From: Aequorivita capsosiphonis DSM 23843
GTDB lineage: Bacteria; Bacteroidota; Bacteroidia; Flavobacteriales; Flavobacteriaceae
Reading direction: 5' to 3'
Length of the DNA: 64,000 bases
Assembly (NCBI RefSeq): GCF_000429125.1
Contig: NZ_AUBG01000013.1
Coordinates: forward strand, 62,001 to 126,000
A model generated the notes under the pieces. The model saw only the letters and a list, made by a program, of their open reading frames with translations, had not been told where the DNA came from and searched no databases. This document shows, piece after piece, positions 9,701-18,445 of the stretch. The stretch's first letter is position 1; the number at the start of each line of letters is the position of its first letter. A program made the translations under genes and the position numbers.

Positions 9701-9855
9701 CCAAGGGATCAGATTCAGATCAAGATTTACGGGAGATAGAGAAGCTCAAGATTCATTGTGCTACTGTCCATTTTGAGGAGATAAGTAATAAGGAGGTGAC
9801 GTTTAGTAGGGTGAGCAGTTATGAGAAGTTGTTGGAGATTATTGAATTGAGGTAG
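6730..9855 (+). CDS. res: Type III restriction endonuclease subunit (Res)
   Basis: This 1041-residue protein has the superfamily 2 helicase order. Walker A METGTGKT lies at about 113-120, the DEPQ Walker B at about 239, KEGWDNPNVFQ near 561 and QEVGRGMRL near 585. A C-terminal PD-(D/E)xK nuclease site follows: PDW at about 971 and AETKG with Glu990 and Lys992. Res translocates or diffuses along DNA with Mod and cuts at a distance from the recognition site. The ATG overlaps the stop of the AlbA_2 gene (TAATG), and the next gene begins 3 nt downstream. All helicase and nuclease motifs are intact, so restriction should be functional. Confidence 0.93.
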   Translation: MKLQFKEQQFQVNAVQAVVDCFEGQALKTNTFTLEKSQEILRRAKQANTSEFTLELDQDLDEAIGYRNSTIQITETQILKNINAVQKQNELLESEKLERPKGIRLGYNLTIDMETGTGKTYAYIRTMYELHKKYGWSKFIVIVPSIAIREGVYKSFEVTQDHFQEKYGHKIKPFIYNSSRPQDIENFASDNRISVMIINTQAFNARGKDARRIYQELDDFGTRKPIEIIAQTNPILIIDEPQSVDGVRTLESMQDFNPLFTLRYSATHKVDYNKIYRLDALDAYNKKLVKRIQVKGINLKGSTGTTGYVYVEQISLSNTKPPVALIEYEQRSGTGVKRVRKKLEKGANLYEISGNMPQYKNCTIQEIDGYFNKVVINGEDIYAGDAIGDLNEKDFRRIQIRETIYSHLQKEKELYGKGIKVLSLFFIDSVDKYRVYADDGEQLLGEYAQIFEEEYNIARNEFLDLFNQDYNDYLKDTDPSTIHKGYMPGNYGAYLGRDNPEDVHDGYFSIDKKKKLVDPSVKRGAEDSDDISAYDLIMKDKERLLSFKEPTRFLFSHSALKEGWDNPNVFQICALKNSDATIRRRQEVGRGMRLCVNKNGVRQDFDTVGEQVHEINKLTVIASESYETFARGLQSEIAATLKGRPQNADVEYFVGKLVQNEKGDEHRIDPVQAKKLNKHLYKNDVLDDDDKITKIGRELIDQDKVPLTEELEDFRTSITQLLKSVYTGEVLKPEDDRETIVVRTNKNFKKKEFQELWNKINLKTIYEVNFNTEKLIRDSIIKINADLNIADRHYEVKSGELEDGSMAEMQEGTLFRETGRKLDKIKTDLYTDTVYDIVGEIVNGTNLTRKTIVAVLKAIKQEKFLLLRKNPEEFIAKCAKLINEVKASMIINNIVYHKTEERHDAHTVFTNDKYSTRQSDTLKKHIYDYLTTDSGVETRFAEALENSVEVSVYAKLPKSFYITTPVANYSPDWAIVFDREKVREIYFVAETKGSDSDQDLREIEKLKIHCATVHFEEISNKEVTFSRVSSYEKLLEIIELR

Positions 9856-9858
9856 GGG

Positions 9859-12800
9859 ATGAAATTAATCGATAACGTAAATAGTCGTTTAGGCGACGAC
9901 CTGAGGGAAAGTATTAAGAAGGGCAGTAAGCTAAGTATAGCGGTTAGTTCTTTCTCTATATATGCTTATGAAGCCTTAAAAAAGGAATTGGGAAGCATCG
10001 AGGAGCTTCGTTTTGTCTTTACCAGACCGACCTTTATTGAAGAGAAATTCCAAAAGCATTCACGACAGTTTTATATACCTCATATCTATAAGGAAGCAGA
10101 TTTATGTGGGGGTGATTTTGAGCTTCGATTAAAGAGTGAATTGAATCAAAGAGCTATAGCGCGGGAATGCTCTAAATGGGTTAGGGACAAAGTGGTTTTT
10201 AAATCGAATGTAGATAGCACGAATACCATTAACGGGATGATTCATCTTGAAAATGGGGAATCGGATGGGGCTGCATATTCTGGAATCAGCAGTTTTACTT
10301 CTTCTGATTTGGGGATTACTCATAAAAAAGGATTTCCAACCCTTATTCAGAAATCGGAATTTCCGCAGAGTAGCGCATATTTGGAATATTTTAACCAAAT
10401 ATGGGAAAACAAAGAAGATCTTAAAGATGTGACTCTCCAGGTGCAAGAGTATTTTGAAAATGCATTTAAAGAGAATAGCCCTGAATTTATTTACTTTATT
10501 ACGCTTTATAATATTTTCAATGATTTTTTGGATGATATCTCTATGGAGAATCTTCCCAATGATCAGATAGGTTTTAAAGAGTCCGTGATTTGGAATAAGC
10601 TTTACAATTTCCAGAAGGATGCGGTTATAGGGGCAATTAACAAACTTGAAAAATATAAGGGATGTATTCTGGCCGATAGCGTTGGGTTGGGGAAGACATT
10701 TTCAGCATTAGGGGTAATTAAATATTACGAAATGCGTAATAAAGATGTTCTGGTATTGTGCCCAAAAAAGTTGGAAGCGAACTGGAATACCTATCGGCAT
10801 AATGATAAGAACAATATTCTTGCGGGAGACCGCTTTGGGTATGATGTGCTTTTCCATACTGATTTATCGCGTGAACGTGGAATGAGCAATGGGCGGAATT
10901 TGGAAAGTGTGAATTGGGGTAATTATGGGCTAATCGTAATAGACGAATCTCATAACTTTAGAAATAACAATACGGTTGTCGGGAAAGAAAATAGATATCA
11001 GAAGCTGCTTAGGAAGGTAATACAGGAAGGTATTGAGACTAAAGTGATGATGTTGTCTGCAACGCCTGTAAATAATAGATTTAATGATTTAAGGAATCAG
11101 CTGGCCCTGGCTTATGAAGGAGAAGCGGCTTTAATTGATGAAAAACTAGATACGGATAAGGGAATAGATATTATTTTTAGAAGAGCACAACAAGCTTTTA
11201 ATGTTTGGTCTAAATACGCGACGGAAGAGCGAACGACTGAGAAATTGCTTGATATGTTGGATTTTGATTTTTTTGAAATCTTGGATTCCCTTACGATAGC
11301 ACGTTCTAGAAAACATATAACCACTTATTATGATACGACGGTAATAGGGAAATTTCCGAAGCGTGAAATACCTGTCTCCATCAGAAGTGCCTTAACTCAA
11401 GATAGCTCCATAACCTATACAGAAATAGCCGAAAAGTTGACGTTATTAAATCTGTCGATATACACGCCCCTGAATTATATTCTGCCCAGCAAGATTCAGT
11501 TTTATGCGGATCTCTATGATAAAACAGTAAAGGGCGGCCGGTTAACCCAAATGGATCGGGAGAAAAGCTTACAGATCTTGATGCGAATCAATCTTCTAAA
11601 GCGGTTAGAGAGCTCTGTTGACTCCTTTAGAATAACTTTGGAAGGAGTGATGAGGCAAATAGAGGCTGCTTTAAAAGCTATTAAGAATGGAGAGAACGAG
11701 GCTTACTCTGGTATTGAAGCAAAGATGGACAGTGAAGAGTTTGATTGGGAAGCCAATTGGGGAGATGAGGAGAATGTGATCGGTAAAAAAATAAAGGTTC
11801 ACGTATCGGATGTTGATGCCAAAAGATGGAGTGAAGATTTAGGAGAGGATTTATATGTTTTAGAACAATTGCACAAATCTGTTTCTCATTTAAAAGGCGA
11901 AAAGGATTTAAAGCTGCAATCTCTTAAGGAACTCATAGAGAAGAAAATTGAGAAGCCCTTGAACGGCACAAACAAAAAGGTAATTGTTTTTACTGCTTTT
12001 GCCGATACCGCGAATTATCTATACAGGGAGCTAGGGAAAGATTTGAAGAACACGTATGGATTAAATACGGCCTTGGTGACCGGCTCAAAAAGGTCTTGTA
12101 CTACCAAGAAAATACCAACTCAATTAAATACGATACTGAGTTGTTTTTCTCCCATTTCAAAAGATAAGGATCAATTGTACCCTTCCATAAAGGAATCTAT
12201 AGATATTTTAATAGCAACCGATTGTATTTCAGAAGGTCAAAACTTACAGGATTGTGATTATTTGGTGAATTATGATATACACTGGAATCCTGTTAGAATC
12301 ATTCAACGTTTTGGGCGTATTGATAGGATCGGCTCCAAAAATGACAGTATTACAATGGTCAATTATTGGCCTGATGTTACTTTGGATTCTTATATCAATT
12401 TAAAGCAGCGAGTAGAGAGTAAAATGCTCATTAGCAATATGGCGAGTACCGGTGATGACAATATTCTGAATTTGGATGAAAAGGATCTGGACTATAGAAA
12501 GGTTCAGTTGCAACGACTTCAAGAGGAGGTAATTGACTTAGAGGATTTGCGCGATGGAGTAAGCATTACAGATTTAGGTTTAAATGATTTTCGAATTGAC
12601 TTATCCAATTTTATAAAGAGTTATGGGGAGCTCAAAAATATTCCAGAAGGGGTGCACGCGGTAGCACAATCCAATCAAACATTTGCGCCGGGAGTTATTT
12701 TTGTTCTTAAAAACATTCATACGAGCGTGAATATTGACAAATTAAACAGGCTGCATCCATACTATCTTGTTTATGTAAAAAACAATGAAGAGCTGTTTTT

Positions 12801-13086
12801 GGGTCATATGGAATCGAAGAAAATATTGGATGCAATGCGGATGCTCTGCAAAGGAGAAAATGAACCAATTCTAAATTTGTGTGACGAGCTTTCAAAAGAG
12901 ACTAAAGAGTATTCGAAAATGGATACCTATTCACACTTACTTAAACAAAGTATTGGGAGTATTCTTCAGACCGAAAAAGAGAAAGATGTACAAAGTCTAT
13001 TTAGAACAGGTGGGACAACTGCTCTTAAAGAAAAATTAAGGGGAATTGAAGATTTTAATTTGGTGTCATTTTTAATTATCAAGTAG
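9859..13086 (+). CDS. PLD-like / SNF2-type helicase protein of the R-M cluster
   Basis: The 1075-residue protein begins with a phospholipase D-like domain (about 1-190) whose HKD motif is degenerate: the equivalent stretch reads MIHLENGESDG then SGISSFTSSDLG, lacking the catalytic Lys. A SNF2/RapA-type helicase follows, with Walker A VGLGKT (Lys about 279), DESH at about 362, SATP after it and motif VI QRFGRIDRIGS at about 816-826. It starts 3 nt after res and abuts the DUF4391 gene with no gap. Similar helicase plus DUF4391 pairs are, to my knowledge, found beside type III-like methylase/nuclease genes. A DNA-translocating role in restriction or its control is inferred. Confidence 0.85.
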   Translation: MKLIDNVNSRLGDDLRESIKKGSKLSIAVSSFSIYAYEALKKELGSIEELRFVFTRPTFIEEKFQKHSRQFYIPHIYKEADLCGGDFELRLKSELNQRAIARECSKWVRDKVVFKSNVDSTNTINGMIHLENGESDGAAYSGISSFTSSDLGITHKKGFPTLIQKSEFPQSSAYLEYFNQIWENKEDLKDVTLQVQEYFENAFKENSPEFIYFITLYNIFNDFLDDISMENLPNDQIGFKESVIWNKLYNFQKDAVIGAINKLEKYKGCILADSVGLGKTFSALGVIKYYEMRNKDVLVLCPKKLEANWNTYRHNDKNNILAGDRFGYDVLFHTDLSRERGMSNGRNLESVNWGNYGLIVIDESHNFRNNNTVVGKENRYQKLLRKVIQEGIETKVMMLSATPVNNRFNDLRNQLALAYEGEAALIDEKLDTDKGIDIIFRRAQQAFNVWSKYATEERTTEKLLDMLDFDFFEILDSLTIARSRKHITTYYDTTVIGKFPKREIPVSIRSALTQDSSITYTEIAEKLTLLNLSIYTPLNYILPSKIQFYADLYDKTVKGGRLTQMDREKSLQILMRINLLKRLESSVDSFRITLEGVMRQIEAALKAIKNGENEAYSGIEAKMDSEEFDWEANWGDEENVIGKKIKVHVSDVDAKRWSEDLGEDLYVLEQLHKSVSHLKGEKDLKLQSLKELIEKKIEKPLNGTNKKVIVFTAFADTANYLYRELGKDLKNTYGLNTALVTGSKRSCTTKKIPTQLNTILSCFSPISKDKDQLYPSIKESIDILIATDCISEGQNLQDCDYLVNYDIHWNPVRIIQRFGRIDRIGSKNDSITMVNYWPDVTLDSYINLKQRVESKMLISNMASTGDDNILNLDEKDLDYRKVQLQRLQEEVIDLEDLRDGVSITDLGLNDFRIDLSNFIKSYGELKNIPEGVHAVAQSNQTFAPGVIFVLKNIHTSVNIDKLNRLHPYYLVYVKNNEELFLGHMESKKILDAMRMLCKGENEPILNLCDELSKETKEYSKMDTYSHLLKQSIGSILQTEKEKDVQSLFRTGGTTALKEKLRGIEDFNLVSFLIIK

Positions 13087-13743
13087 TTGAATATCTATAA
13101 TTTACCACAAAGCACTATTGTTAATCGGAATGTTCCTAAAAATGCATTCGATGAATATTCTAATTCCAAGCAAAAGAGAATGTTCACGGATTTAATATCC
13201 AAGATAACCTGGAAGCATAAAATATCTTCAGAAACGATTAATCTATCGGGAATAGAAGTCCAAGAAATTCAGTTATTTGAAATTCAATTAAAGGAGAAAA
13301 ATAGTATTCGTCCTTTGTTGGATATTATTGATAAGGCGATTCCGTATCACATTATTTTTATAATCGTTTTTGAAAATGAAGTCCGATTTAGAACGGCGAA
13401 AAAGCATCTGAATCCTTTAAATGAAAACAATGCCGTCATCGATTGGGTTTTTGAGACGGAATGGGCAAATCAGGGAGATTCCGCATACGGCTTGGAATTA
13501 AAAAAGAATATCGACTCTGTTTATTATAACTTCTGCTCTGAGATAACGGGAGAGGATAAGAAATTTGATTCGATTGCGGAGATGATTTCGTATCAGAGTG
13601 AAATAAAAGAACTTGAAACCAATATTGAGAGACTTAAATCTCTAATCAAGAACGCAAAGCAGTTTAATAGGAAATTAGAATTAAATGTTGAATTGAATAG
13701 GGTTGAGGGGGAGCTTGAGGGGGTTATGGGGAGGACTAGATAG
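13087..13743 (+). CDS. DUF4391-family protein
   Basis: The 218-residue protein starts at a TTG directly after the stop codon of the helicase gene. This start retains the N-terminus NIYNLPQSTIVNRNVPKNAF, which matches how DUF4391 proteins begin (xxNLPxSTxVNxxIPKNxF). The next ATG would remove 30 residues. The C-terminal 60 residues (about 155-210) are charged and helical, probably a coiled coil. No catalytic motif is apparent. The obligate neighbour is the PLD-like helicase, so it is probably a subunit or adaptor of that helicase. The biochemical role of the family is not known to me. Confidence 0.8.
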   Translation: MNIYNLPQSTIVNRNVPKNAFDEYSNSKQKRMFTDLISKITWKHKISSETINLSGIEVQEIQLFEIQLKEKNSIRPLLDIIDKAIPYHIIFIIVFENEVRFRTAKKHLNPLNENNAVIDWVFETEWANQGDSAYGLELKKNIDSVYYNFCSEITGEDKKFDSIAEMISYQSEIKELETNIERLKSLIKNAKQFNRKLELNVELNRVEGELEGVMGRTR

Positions 13744-13876
13744 AGATGAGTGTTCAATTATAGAGTTGATTTTAGGTAATTCAGATTATTTTGGTTGAGA
13801 TAATTCTAATTCGGTATAAATTTTTGGAGTTGTAATCTCGAAATTTATCAAATTATAAATGTTTAGATAATCAATT

Positions 13877-16800
13877 ATGTTGGGAAAAGGGGAGAATTTA
13901 GAAAGGCACATCAAATTGTTTTTTGGGGAACTTTTAAAAGAATGTGGATTCACCGTAATTAAAAATCGACAACAAAAAAGTGGTACCCAAGATGGATTTG
14001 ACAATGAGATTATTGTAGTAAATGAATTTTATAAACGATTTAAAATCTATATAGAGTGTAAAGATTATTCCACAAAACTCAATTACTCGGAAGCCTTAGT
14101 AAAGATCCCTCAAATAATTTCTTCATATAAACCTGATCTGTTCATTTTCATTTCACCAAAAGAACCTTTCAGCAATCCATACAATGATAGTAGATTAGAA
14201 GATTTTTACAATGAATTTGAAGTGCCAATTGAGTTTTTAACTCCCGATAATCAAGTTGAAGAGCTTTTGTCCTTAGATAGGATGGTGTATAAGGCTATTT
14301 ATAATAAAGAACCTTTAATTAAGGTGGACAGAAGTGAAAAAATTGAGTGGTTTAAAAAATTTGTATTATCGACAAAACCTTTAAGAAAAATTATACTTGA
14401 TGAAATTGAACGATACAATTATATAACTCATATAAGCTTAACGGACAATTATATAGAAAGGTCTATCATAGAGCCCAATCGAAATTTACAAACCCAAGAC
14501 TTATATACTCGAACTTGGAAAGGTTCTTTTGAAGACAATATTAACTATCTACTTAACAATAATGATAAAATAGGAGTGGTCTTACTAGGTAATCCGGGTA
14601 GTGGAAAATCCTGTGAGCTCAGAAATATTGCAATAAGCACCTGGGAAAATAGAGATATAATAGGCTGGATTCCCTTTTTTCGAGAGATTAGAACATTTAC
14701 TCTGAACAGTTCCATCGAAGATTATCTCCCTAAGAATTGGGACAAAATTCCTCAACTGTTGATCGTTTTCGATGGATTAGATGAGATTTCTCAAAGTCAA
14801 GAATTTGGCTCTAAACTTGAAAAGTTTATCCTTGATAATAGGAATTCAAATAATAATATAAAATTTGTTCTTAGTTGCCGAACAAATATTTTTGAGAATG
14901 TTATAAGAAAGATTTCGAATTTTGAAATGCTTTTTTTAGATAGCATTAGCTATTCCGCGGCCATTGCGTATTTGGAGAAATTATATGGCTTATCACCAGA
15001 GGATTCCTTTGCTCTAAGGTATAAATCTCATAATGAATTCTTAGAAAACCCTTACTATCTGAGGCTATTTGGAGAATATTATCTAAAAGAAAAGAAGATT
15101 CCTAAAAATAAGGCCGAGCTCCTGGATAAATTTGTGGAGAATCGTCTTGAAGATGATTACAGAAATAAATTTAAAACTCAAAGATTTGACAAGGCATTGG
15201 TGGAAATTCATTGTAAAAAATTAGCACTAACAATGGAGGCTATGCAAATAAACGAAATTGATGAGTCCCATATCTTTTCTTTATTTGGTGCAAATAAAAA
15301 TGTCTTTACCGAATGCTGTTTTTCTCAAAAAGTTTATGATGAAAATTCCTGGAAATTTGAACATAGGAACCTTCAGGAGTATTTTGCAGCAAAGTCTTTA
15401 CAATATCTTTCTTTTGAGGATGTAATTGAATTTATAAGAATTGGTGTAAATGAATTTAAAACCCATCCCTCTTGGCTAAATACAATCTCCTATTTATTAG
15501 GAATGATTGATCAAAAGTCAAGCCTCTATAAGCAAATGATTGATTGGTTAATAGAAAATGACCCAGAGGTACTGTTTAAGGCTGATTCTGATAGATTAAC
15601 TAAAAATGTCAAGTTTAAAGTTTTCAAAGATTATTTTACTGAGCGTTGTTTGAAACAAACATTATGGATCAGGACTTATGATGCTGGAGTACTCGAACTT
15701 GCAAAATTTGCTGATTCTGAAATGAGCATCGAGTTTTTGTTAAGTCAATTAAAAAATAAAGACAACAATCGAAGAACCAGGATCTCTGCAGCAGATCTGT
15801 TATCCTATATGTCCATCAATGAAAGAGCAGAAGAGGTTATAGATGTAATAATCAAATTACTAAAAGCTCCTTTAGAAGAGGTCGATTTCGGTTTTAAAGC
15901 AGATGTTCTTCACAGGTTCAAACAATTAAATTACCATAAGGAATCCAACTTCATAGACAAAGTTATTGAAGCATTGGGGGAGATAGACCATCATCAAGTC
16001 ATTAGTGCTTTACTTTATCTAATAGAGGATTCCGAACCCGATAAGTATGGTGCATATATTAAGAATCACTCAATCAAAATAATAGATGAACGTTGTAGAA
16101 AATATAAAAAGAGTGACAATCTATCCACAGGAGAAGAAGCTACATTCCTTAGAATACTGAAGAAATTTAATGACACCGAGAATTTGATTTTTGCCTTAAA
16201 ATTCTATTTGAAAAATCCATTGCCATACTCTCGTGATGAAGAATTAGATAGAAACATTGAAATTGTAATTAACAAGCTAGCATTAAATTACCTTCAAGAC
16301 GAATCTGTCTATATGGAGTTTTTGGAGATCATTGACAATGATTTATATGATTCAGGTTTCAGATTGAAATATGAAGAACTAATTTTTCAATTCTTCAAAA
16401 AGACAAATACCATCCAAAGAGCTTTTAATGATCTTTATAACAAAAGCATAAATATTAGCAATAAAAGACATTTTTTGGTTTTGTTTTCAGACAGCGAAAA
16501 TATTAAGGTATTTGTAAAGGATTTTTTATCTGAAAAGATTGAATTTAATGAACTTATATATTTTAGAAACAACCTATCCTATCATAATTTTGAACTTGCT
16601 TTGGAGTTCCAAAAAATGGTTGAAGAGGAAACCTCAATTAATTTTCCAGATAAATTAGAAACTTCTAACCAACGTCAATGGGCGGAATTTCATAAAACTA
16701 AATATCAAGTTGGTTTTGATTTGTTGTTCAATAAATCCCAATTAGCAAGATTGACTAAACAGTATTTTCGAATTCATCCGGACCAAATAATTACTTGGGA

Positions 16801-18088
16801 TAATAATAAAGAAACCAAGGTAGAATATCGGAAAAACTTACATCTTCAAAAAACCTTTCCTCAGACATTTATAAATATTATAAATGATGCGCTTAGAGGG
16901 AATAAGGGGAAAATCATTGAGCAAGACGTAATAAATCTACTTAATACAAATTCTTATCTTTTCTTCAAGATAAATGAAGAAGTTCTTTCCTCTCACTCTT
17001 CAAGCTTCGAAATCACAGTTGGTCATAAAGAGAAAATTTATAAATGGTGCCTTAAAAACCTACCTCATTGCGATTTTAATGGGTATTCTGAAAACTCAAA
17101 TAGAGAAAATAACGTCAAATGTGAGTTAGTCTGGAGATATAGGAATTTATTTGACTTTGAATATCCTGAAAAATTTCTTCTCGAAATGTTATTCATAGAT
17201 GGCCAGATGAAAATGAATGGAAAGTATTTTGGATATGAATACATAATTAATTCGGTATCAAAGGATAAACTTAACGAAAGGATAATTTGCAACTTAAATA
17301 GCAAAGAGTTAGAACATACGATTCTGCACAATCATATAATGTACGCATTGGATAAAAATTTAAGCGAAGTATTCCATCATATTGAGGAGTACTTATATGA
17401 TGATAATGAAGCTAGGTATATTAAAAGCACCATCTTAAGGAAGTATTTTGAAAAAACAAAAGATATTGAGTTTTTAAAACGATTAATTAATAATTCTACA
17501 GAAGAATCAATAGAGAGAAGTCTATATTGTGAGGTATTAAAGTTACTCATTGAAAATAAGGAAGCTAGTTTTGTAATCGATAGTCTATTAAAACTTCGCG
17601 ATAAATTCCCTCAAGCAAAGGACTCTTTATTAATCATAAAATTTTTAATTAGAGGCAACTATGCATTAGCGTTTAAACTTTATAATTCTTGGCTACTTAA
17701 AGATTTATACGCTTCAAGAGACGTACGTGGAACTATTGAAAAGGAGGACTATTCAGTGTATACTAACAAAGAAGGCATAAATGATTTAATGGATTTATTT
17801 GAAATTGGTTGTAACCAGTCCTTTAAATTTGATATTCATTACCATCCAAAACGTATCGCTCATGAAGCTTTGGAAAGCATAAGTAAGATGAATGGGGAGG
17901 GCTGTGAATTGATCCTTGGTAAATTAGAAATTTTTAGAGAAAGCCTAATTAAAGTGAACGGGGAACTTTTCGAAGTAAATACGCTTATTAACGACATTAC
18001 TAGACAATATTTTAATCATAAATCAAAACCACTTTCCTTCAGGGGGATCTCCCAAAAGATTGAAGAATTTAAATATGAAATTCTTTGA
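13877..18088 (+). CDS. Nuclease-NACHT ATPase, candidate NLR-like anti-phage protein
   Basis: This 1403-residue protein has three parts. The N-terminal ~130 residues hold a PD-(D/E)xK-type nuclease motif (GTQDGFDNE at about 36-44, YIECKD with Glu60 and Lys62). A NACHT-type STAND ATPase follows, with Walker A GNPGSGKS (Lys244) and Walker B LLIVFDGLDEI (Asp299, Asp302, Glu303). The remaining ~800 residues are helical, probably HEAT/ARM-like, and would be the sensor. This matches the layout of bacterial NACHT and Avs defence proteins: ligand binding by the sensor drives oligomerisation and unleashes DNA degradation. It is a single gene with its own 133-nt upstream region, next to the type III-like cluster. 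The phage ligand is unknown. Confidence 0.85.
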   Translation: MLGKGENLERHIKLFFGELLKECGFTVIKNRQQKSGTQDGFDNEIIVVNEFYKRFKIYIECKDYSTKLNYSEALVKIPQIISSYKPDLFIFISPKEPFSNPYNDSRLEDFYNEFEVPIEFLTPDNQVEELLSLDRMVYKAIYNKEPLIKVDRSEKIEWFKKFVLSTKPLRKIILDEIERYNYITHISLTDNYIERSIIEPNRNLQTQDLYTRTWKGSFEDNINYLLNNNDKIGVVLLGNPGSGKSCELRNIAISTWENRDIIGWIPFFREIRTFTLNSSIEDYLPKNWDKIPQLLIVFDGLDEISQSQEFGSKLEKFILDNRNSNNNIKFVLSCRTNIFENVIRKISNFEMLFLDSISYSAAIAYLEKLYGLSPEDSFALRYKSHNEFLENPYYLRLFGEYYLKEKKIPKNKAELLDKFVENRLEDDYRNKFKTQRFDKALVEIHCKKLALTMEAMQINEIDESHIFSLFGANKNVFTECCFSQKVYDENSWKFEHRNLQEYFAAKSLQYLSFEDVIEFIRIGVNEFKTHPSWLNTISYLLGMIDQKSSLYKQMIDWLIENDPEVLFKADSDRLTKNVKFKVFKDYFTERCLKQTLWIRTYDAGVLELAKFADSEMSIEFLLSQLKNKDNNRRTRISAADLLSYMSINERAEEVIDVIIKLLKAPLEEVDFGFKADVLHRFKQLNYHKESNFIDKVIEALGEIDHHQVISALLYLIEDSEPDKYGAYIKNHSIKIIDERCRKYKKSDNLSTGEEATFLRILKKFNDTENLIFALKFYLKNPLPYSRDEELDRNIEIVINKLALNYLQDESVYMEFLEIIDNDLYDSGFRLKYEELIFQFFKKTNTIQRAFNDLYNKSINISNKRHFLVLFSDSENIKVFVKDFLSEKIEFNELIYFRNNLSYHNFELALEFQKMVEEETSINFPDKLETSNQRQWAEFHKTKYQVGFDLLFNKSQLARLTKQYFRIHPDQIITWDNNKETKVEYRKNLHLQKTFPQTFINIINDALRGNKGKIIEQDVINLLNTNSYLFFKINEEVLSSHSSSFEITVGHKEKIYKWCLKNLPHCDFNGYSENSNRENNVKCELVWRYRNLFDFEYPEKFLLEMLFIDGQMKMNGKYFGYEYIINSVSKDKLNERIICNLNSKELEHTILHNHIMYALDKNLSEVFHHIEEYLYDDNEARYIKSTILRKYFEKTKDIEFLKRLINNSTEESIERSLYCEVLKLLIENKEASFVIDSLLKLRDKFPQAKDSLLIIKFLIRGNYALAFKLYNSWLLKDLYASRDVRGTIEKEDYSVYTNKEGINDLMDLFEIGCNQSFKFDIHYHPKRIAHEALESISKMNGEGCELILGKLEIFRESLIKVNGELFEVNTLINDITRQYFNHKSKPLSFRGISQKIEEFKYEIL

Positions 18089-18160
18089 GTTTTGAACTTT
18101 TTTATCTAATAGGACATTATTCTATGAATATGGAGTTTGGATGGCGAATGAAGCAAAGCA

Positions 18161-18415
18161 TTAGTCTAAAATTAAAATTATATTCTTGACTGGGAGCTGG
18201 GTGAGAGCTTCGCTAGGTTGGCAACTAAAGGTTTTCCAAAAAGGATGATACTTAGGTAAACGCTCATCGTTGAAAACATCTAAGGCTGCGCCGGTAAGTT
18301 GGCCATCTTCAAAAAGAGAATTGTTTTCTCCAGCCATTAACAGAAATGTACGTGTTATATCACTTTCTGTTTTTGTTAAAAATAGAACCCACAATTTATT
18401 CTGTAACATTTTCAA
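18161..18415 (-). pseudogene. Remnant of a D-2-hydroxyacid dehydrogenase (ghrA/serA-like) gene
   Basis: The translated minus strand contains GQLTGAALDVFNDERLP followed by HPFW, the conserved C-terminal block of NAD-dependent D-2-hydroxyacid dehydrogenases (usually G.l.gAalDVFe.EPlp..hplw). The catalytic His block that should follow (TPHI) is replaced by LILD, and the Rossmann and N-terminal parts are absent. The 84-residue frame is therefore a decayed fragment. It suggests a chromosomal gene was truncated here when the region was rearranged. Confidence 0.7.
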
Positions 18416-18445
18416 GCTTTTGTATCTAAAGGGAAACGAAACATT

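Noticed and set aside
9859..13086. HsdR (type I) assignment for the helicase
   Set aside because: No HsdS or HsdM is present, the N-terminus is PLD-like and the motor is of SNF2 type; the adjacent mod/res are type III.
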